The notes beneath the pieces were generated by a model. That model was not told where the DNA came from and searched no databases. It worked only from the letters and a program-made list of their open reading frames with translations. From Rhyzopertha dominica (taxonomy: Eukaryota; Arthropoda; Insecta; Coleoptera; Bostrichidae), in assembly GCA_025024175.1 (NCBI GenBank), contig QCXZ01000003.1:14481621-14545620 (forward strand): a DNA stretch of 64,000 bases, given 5' to 3'. The position numbers and the translations under genes were made by a program. Shown here piece after piece: positions 59,155 through 64,000 of the stretch (the first letter of the stretch is position 1; the number at the start of each line of letters is the position of its first letter).

Positions 59155-59955
59155 AACAAGTCTCGGTTCCATAGGTGTTATATTTGAAACTGGATTATTA
59201 GGTTTGTTTGAAGTGGTGAATTACGAGGAAATGCTGAAAGCCTGCAGCAGGAAAGCATACAACGTACCTACACTACCTACACAATAATATATTTGACGAG
59301 GTCTGCTTCTGTATCTACATATACTCCACCTAGTACACCTTCTTCTTGTAATGTGTTTAAGTTGAACTGAATTATAAAAAGCACATCGTGAGTTGCATCC
59401 AAGATGCTATTGACTGAAAACCCTCTTATATTAAAAGTAGCATTTAAAACTACAAGGATATTGTGCAATCATTAATGTTATTTTTTCCAGTGTTATTTCT
59501 TTTGTGTTACAATAAAATTTTCTTTAAATCGATATTTACTACAAGGAAAGGAATGACAGAAATTGTTAATATAAGCCCATGGTGCCCGGTGAATGCAATG
59601 AGGAAGTCACTTTAAATAAGTGTTTTTGTTCAAATCTTTTACTCTCAAAAGGTTATAAATCTTCTTTAGATGATGGCGTTCAATACTCAACGATTCTGTA
59701 TTGACACATTTAGGTATCGGAATATTCTGGTTTCTATACAAAATATCGGGTATCGAAAGTATCGATACCCAAGAGACGTACACACGTAAGTTCCACTCCT
59801 TCAAATTTCACTTAATACATGAATTAAATAAAAGATATTAATCGACAACTCAGGTTCTGCAAAAACTTAACGCAACAATCAGCAACAACAATCCACATGT
59901 CGTTTGCAATACATTTATTTTTAAAAGCATACAATCAGAGACTAAAATCTTAATA
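59155..59955. other. intergenic, nothing recognised
   Basis: AT-rich DNA between the PLE and the mariner fossil. Two minus-strand frames of 63 and 65 codons (59277-59468, 59607-59804) have no recognisable features. Confidence 0.5.
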
Positions 59956-59960
59956 TACGG

Positions 59961-60292
59961 GCTGGTATATTAGGTAAGCATCTCGTGGGTCCTTTCTTCC
60001 CTGAGGGAAATCTCAACGGTCAACTTTATCTTTACATGCTAGACAGAATATCTATTGACAATTTTCAGGGCTATTGTACTGGGCAGAGAACACCTATTGA
60101 ATGACTAGCAAGATCTCCAGATATTACACTTCTAGATCTTTCCGTTAGGGACTCTAGAAGTCGAAGGTTTTTGAAACCATACCAGTTTCTTTGGAGGAAT
60201 GACGTCAAATAACTGTAATTGAGACCCAGCAGTTAACCCGAGAGACTCAAAGTTCGTATGGAAGTTGTGGGGAGCACTTTGAAGATTTAATC
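59961..60292 (+). mobile_element. mariner-like transposase fossil
   Basis: The plus frame from 59961 reads AGILGKHLVGPFFPEGNLNG, then QLYLYMLDRISIDNFQGY, and, past a TGA, LARSPDITLLDL (about 60110-60145), the block with the third catalytic acidic residue. After frame changes SYGSCGEHFEDLI closes at about 60290, matching the HFEHLI-type C-terminus. The block with the second catalytic Asp is deleted. It is related to the mariner remnants at 19.8 and 36 kb but a separate copy; TIRs were not identified. Confidence 0.8.
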
Positions 60293-60299
60293 AGCTAAA

Positions 60300-62480
60300 A
60301 CCTGATGTAATTTTGCAAAAAGCTTTTTCGTAAAAATTTCATCATCGATTTTTTCCCACGTCCATATTTGCAAAAATGCCTTCTTCAAAATGAGGTATTA
60401 CTCTACCTCTCTTAGAACAGGTGTTCTAAAACTGAGGGTTAGCGCTGCCAGGGCAACGTTAGATGACAAGATGTAGGTACCACCTTCCCCCGAAAAAAAA
60501 AATACACCTGTTTCAGNAATTTACTCTAATTTACCTCACACAGGAATTATCTATTGCGAGGGTGGCCCACTTTCATTGCAATAATCCGGTATATTATATA
60601 TATCTTATACATAGGAATATGGGTTTATGTGCATGTTAAAATTAAAACAGGTATGTATATAAGTTCTAAACAATTAGGTGTTTAACAATTACTAACAATA
60701 AGGTTTTTTAATCTCACAAATTATTACATTGGGAACGTGAATTTTGTACGCATCTTATTTGTATAATAAATTATGCACTTTATTAATTTATAGAGCTACT
60801 AAATTATATGTGATAAACAAAAGGTGGGAGAGCGATTATAAGACTTTATTTACAAACAAGTTGAATTGAGGTGATGCGGGTGAGTCGTAAAGCCTTTGGT
60901 CAAAATTTGCCTAGGAAATGAAGAACTTTATGATATGAATAAAATCAATCAGGGTAAGCCACGACTAAACATATAATAGACTAATAAAAATAGGAAAGCC
61001 AATTGTCGTAATGCTAAAGGTATAACAGGACAACCAGAATGAATTGAAATTGGATAGCTTCATTAATAATTCTATTAATTTAAAAAATTTTGTTTCCTGG
61101 GACTATCTAGAAACAATTGTTGATTAATTAGTCGATTGTAGAAGGTTCTTGAAATTTTTTTATCCGCAACTGCTATTTCACGAAACTATTGTAGGAAGTT
61201 CTAAGAGTAATGCTTAAGAATCCATTTCTGGGACGAAACTAGTATTTTTGTATGGGTAGGTACTTCTTATTATTTCAAGCCCTTTCATGAGCATGTTAAC
61301 AACTATTTCCACTTCATTCACCATTTCCTTGTAAGTGCAATTATAAAGTGTTTTATTTAATGGACTGTAATAATAAGGAAGATGCAAGTGTTGCAAATGG
61401 AAAGCAACCGCTTTATAAGAAATATGACGCTATAGACTTATATATTATAACGGACGGAAACCAATTTTCGTAGTACCTGAGTATTGTTGCGTTTATAGAA
61501 CTCCCATTAAGGCGACTACATTGATGGTTCGTTTTGACTTAAGAACCAAAATGTGCAAATATTGCTAATTAAATCGAACATAGTGCCTCGTTTATTTAAA
61601 TATTTCGCAACGCTCTAGCTTAAAACAAATTCATCCCATTATTGCTACAGTAGGAAGAAGTTACATAATGTCTTCACAATCACCGACTCTCAAGCATTAC
61701 AGAAAGTATCTGTACGAAACAGGAAACTTTACTGCAATTTAATTAATTATTACAAGCAAAAGATTTCGGCTAATTGTGGGAGATACAGTTCGTACAGCAC
61801 TGTCAAGATTCCCATGTACAGCATAACTAATTCGATGTGTCAATTATATTGCAATTCTAAGGTGAAGACAGGTTTATTACGATTACGGCTATAGCTAAAC
61901 ACAACTACAAATTAGTGGGCTTAATTTGTTACATTTCTGCAATAACAAATTTGTTTTACAAGAACATTCATATGGTATTTCTCACTTTGTAAGCGGTTAT
62001 TATGTTCTATTGTTGGTACTTCTTGACGAAACCTCTTTTACAGAATACAATTAATTTGATTTTTTTATTCAGCGAACGGGCAGACGGGAGAATATGGACA
62101 TAATCTGATTAAAGCAGTAGAAAAAAGATTACGAAAGAGCAGAAGAAAAAATCGGTTTAAGATTAGGTATAATTTATTATCTGAATAACACTGAAAACAA
62201 AATTGAATTTCACTTACGAAATTCAGGAAAACTAAAGATTTAAAATTCTTAAACTACATAATCTAAAATTTGATGTTACGCTGTTTATAGTTGTTTATAT
62301 AAGAACACTTATTTATATATAGGAATATGCTCCCACATGTTTAAATGATGCCAGAGAACTTGGATACCTATACTAATAGCATTTTAAACAAATCTGTGTA
62401 GTGTATCGTGTCTAAGACTGTTTCATAAACATGTAGAAAGTGCCCTTCAGATTCTTTACAAAACGTTAAACGTCTCGGTG
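60300..62480. other. intergenic, no gene recognised
   Basis: AT-rich DNA with one N (60517). A more complex patch at about 61730-61930 contains TTTAATTAATTATTA and several TAAT cores and could be regulatory. Nothing coding is recognised. Confidence 0.5.
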
Positions 62481-62487
62481 AGAATAT

Positions 62488-63730
62488 GGAAAGAATATTC
62501 GGTGAATGTGATTCTAATACATCCGCCGAAAATAGCGAAATTTTATACTTCAAGTCACCTAAAAAGAAGACGCCAAGGAAAAGCAGTTTGACCACTTATT
62601 TGCCTGGAGTACCAGAGTATAAGGTTACGATTGTGATTGACATTGTATACGAATTTCATAATAGGAAGGAAATCGTGCTACCTTAGCTAAATTTACCAAT
62701 AAAATTCTATGAATTAGAATGACATGATTGAAACGAAACATATCGAGTTTTGTTGCGTCATATGAGGATTAGATGGCGTAGAATGCAGAACAATTGGAAA
62801 GTACTCGTATTTTGTTAGGCATAAAAAATTAGTAAAAGTCACATGCTTGTTGCACTATCCGCGATGATTAGAAGTGTTTCGTGGTGGTGCTGATAGCCGG
62901 ACATTTCACGGCTGACAAAGTGACAAGATTACGTTCATATTCGATTCGGTTTTCGATGCATGGTCTCATTACATGGTTGTGCATTTCTTTCGCTATCATT
63001 ATCATGTAAATTATACAGTTCACAATTATAAACATAAACAGACCAAATGAACATTAATTAACATATTTATGTATTAAGAAATATGGGATCAGATCACCTT
63101 ACTTTTGCCATTTAGAGGAAATTCAATACTTTGTTAGTCAAAATATTTTGATTGACGAATCCGATCTGCACAGTGGACACACTTTCCCAAAAAAACAGAG
63201 GATTCAAAGAAAGAGTTATTTGTGAATATCTTAACAGCGGATCTTTACCTGGATGTCCCTTAATATTTGAATCGTTTCAGAGAATTATGAAAAATAGCTG
63301 TAGGATAGGTTCATCTTTAACTTACCGAAGAACTTAATATTTATTATAATAATATACAAACACACCCCGATCCATCGACAAATTCTAAGAAAACTGATAT
63401 TATTAAATGGGTTAGGGACAGAAATATATATATTTCCAGCCAAATATTTAGAAATCTCAATTGCATCAAATAATAGAATGCCACAATATACGTAACATAT
63501 AAATTCGAATTGTTATTGCAAAATCAAGTACAAACCGTTTTGCGTTTACCGCCATACTATCCGGATTTAATGCCATTGGGCTAACATGGGCTAAAGTTAA
63601 AAACAACGTTGCCTCAAGGAATACAGTTATAATACACCTGGAAATTGAAAATTAATTTAGTCAGATTAGAGCTGAGGACTAGAAGAAACGCTATGAAAAG
63701 GTTAAGAAAAGTGAAGAAAAATATACTGTA
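62488..63730 (+). mobile_element. Tc1/IS630-like (DDE_3-type) transposase fossil
   Basis: Decayed transposase read across frames and stops. N-terminal DNA-binding linker: YFKSPKKKTPRKSSLTTYLP (about 62548-62607) and VYEFHNRKE (about 62647-62673). Then MRIRWRRMQNNWKVLV (about 62760-62810), matching the GFRWKK.QNNRK.L motif of the family. Catalytic region: ILIDESDLHSGHTFP (about 63148-63192) with the first Asp; STNSKKTDIIKWVRDRNI (about 63379-63432) after the second block; VLRLPPYYPDLMPL (about 63535-63580) with the PPY.PDLNP.E-type third block. Stops and frameshifts throughout; non-functional. No TIRs recognised. Likely the insect DD37E-like group, but the spacing cannot be measured reliably. 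Confidence 0.75.
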
Positions 63731-64000
63731 TTTAGTTCGCAAATGAAACGTAAATCTTTAAAATGCTATAAAGTCGTTCGATATATTTCCTTTGCATATC
63801 CAAAACACGTTGCCATCGCTTCGACAGTAATGTAATGTCGTTAAATACGCCATTTTTGTCAAAATGTTTCAGCAGTTGAAACGCAAGCTGTTGCAGGACT
63901 TTTATCCTTCCAAGTTAATAAATCGGACTTCTCCTTTTTCTTTCTGACTTTCATTCTCTCTCCTTTCCACTGGAGGAACAGAACTAAATTTGAATGACTC

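Overview
The window is AT-rich animal nuclear DNA and almost certainly comes from an insect. It carries two spliced genes with the Rebers-Riddiford chitin-binding domain of arthropod cuticle and the three-part exon plan of pro-resilin. They lie among decayed transposable elements of types common in insects: mariner/Tc1, Jockey-like LINEs and Penelope-like elements (PLEs). About sixteen isolated N bases suggest a draft assembly with unresolved polymorphism. I cannot name the species.

Layout. 1-15.6 kb has no recognisable host gene. It holds a decayed LINE (2.74-4.0 kb), a 163-bp-arm inverted repeat made of PLE tail sequence (4.15-4.52 kb), a 129-bp MITE (7.91 kb) and unassigned AT-rich DNA. 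A 401-bp MITE (15.67-16.07 kb) sits just upstream of cuticle gene A on the + strand. Gene A has exons at 16342-17262, 20465-20668 and 20721-21176, encoding a Pro-rich YGPP repeat arm, the chitin-binding domain, and a Gly/Pro/Ser C-terminal arm with collagen-like triplets. Between 21.2 and 25.8 kb lie a TAA microsatellite, a LINE fossil and head-to-head PLE fragments. Cuticle gene B runs on the - strand, with exons at 38272-38111, 31224-31043 and 26145-25809, so the two paralogues converge. B's large introns hold a mariner with long TIRs and DD41D spacing (35958-37554), tandem and inverted repeats, and a candidate promoter with first exon on the opposite strand (about 32.93-33.04 kb). From 38.3 to 56.5 kb there is no host gene I can support, only a LINE fossil, PLE tails, a tRNA-like SINE head and some more complex patches that may be regulatory. 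A nearly intact PLE with reverse transcriptase and GIY-YIG endonuclease occupies about 56.53-59.15 kb on the - strand. The right end holds a mariner fossil (59.96-60.29 kb) and a Tc1/IS630-like (DDE_3) transposase fossil (62.49-63.73 kb).

How the genes work together. A and B are probably secreted, chitin-anchored matrix proteins of elastic cuticle, one Pro-rich and one Gly/Asn/Tyr/Gln-rich. Both have a His/Asp-rich linker just before the chitin-binding domain. The first coding mini-exon of each gene was not located. The most unusual signals are this linker, the collagen-like arm of A, the possible gene nested in B, and a series of decayed hammerhead-ribozyme-like tails attributable to PLEs. 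No clearly new system is proven by the sequence alone.
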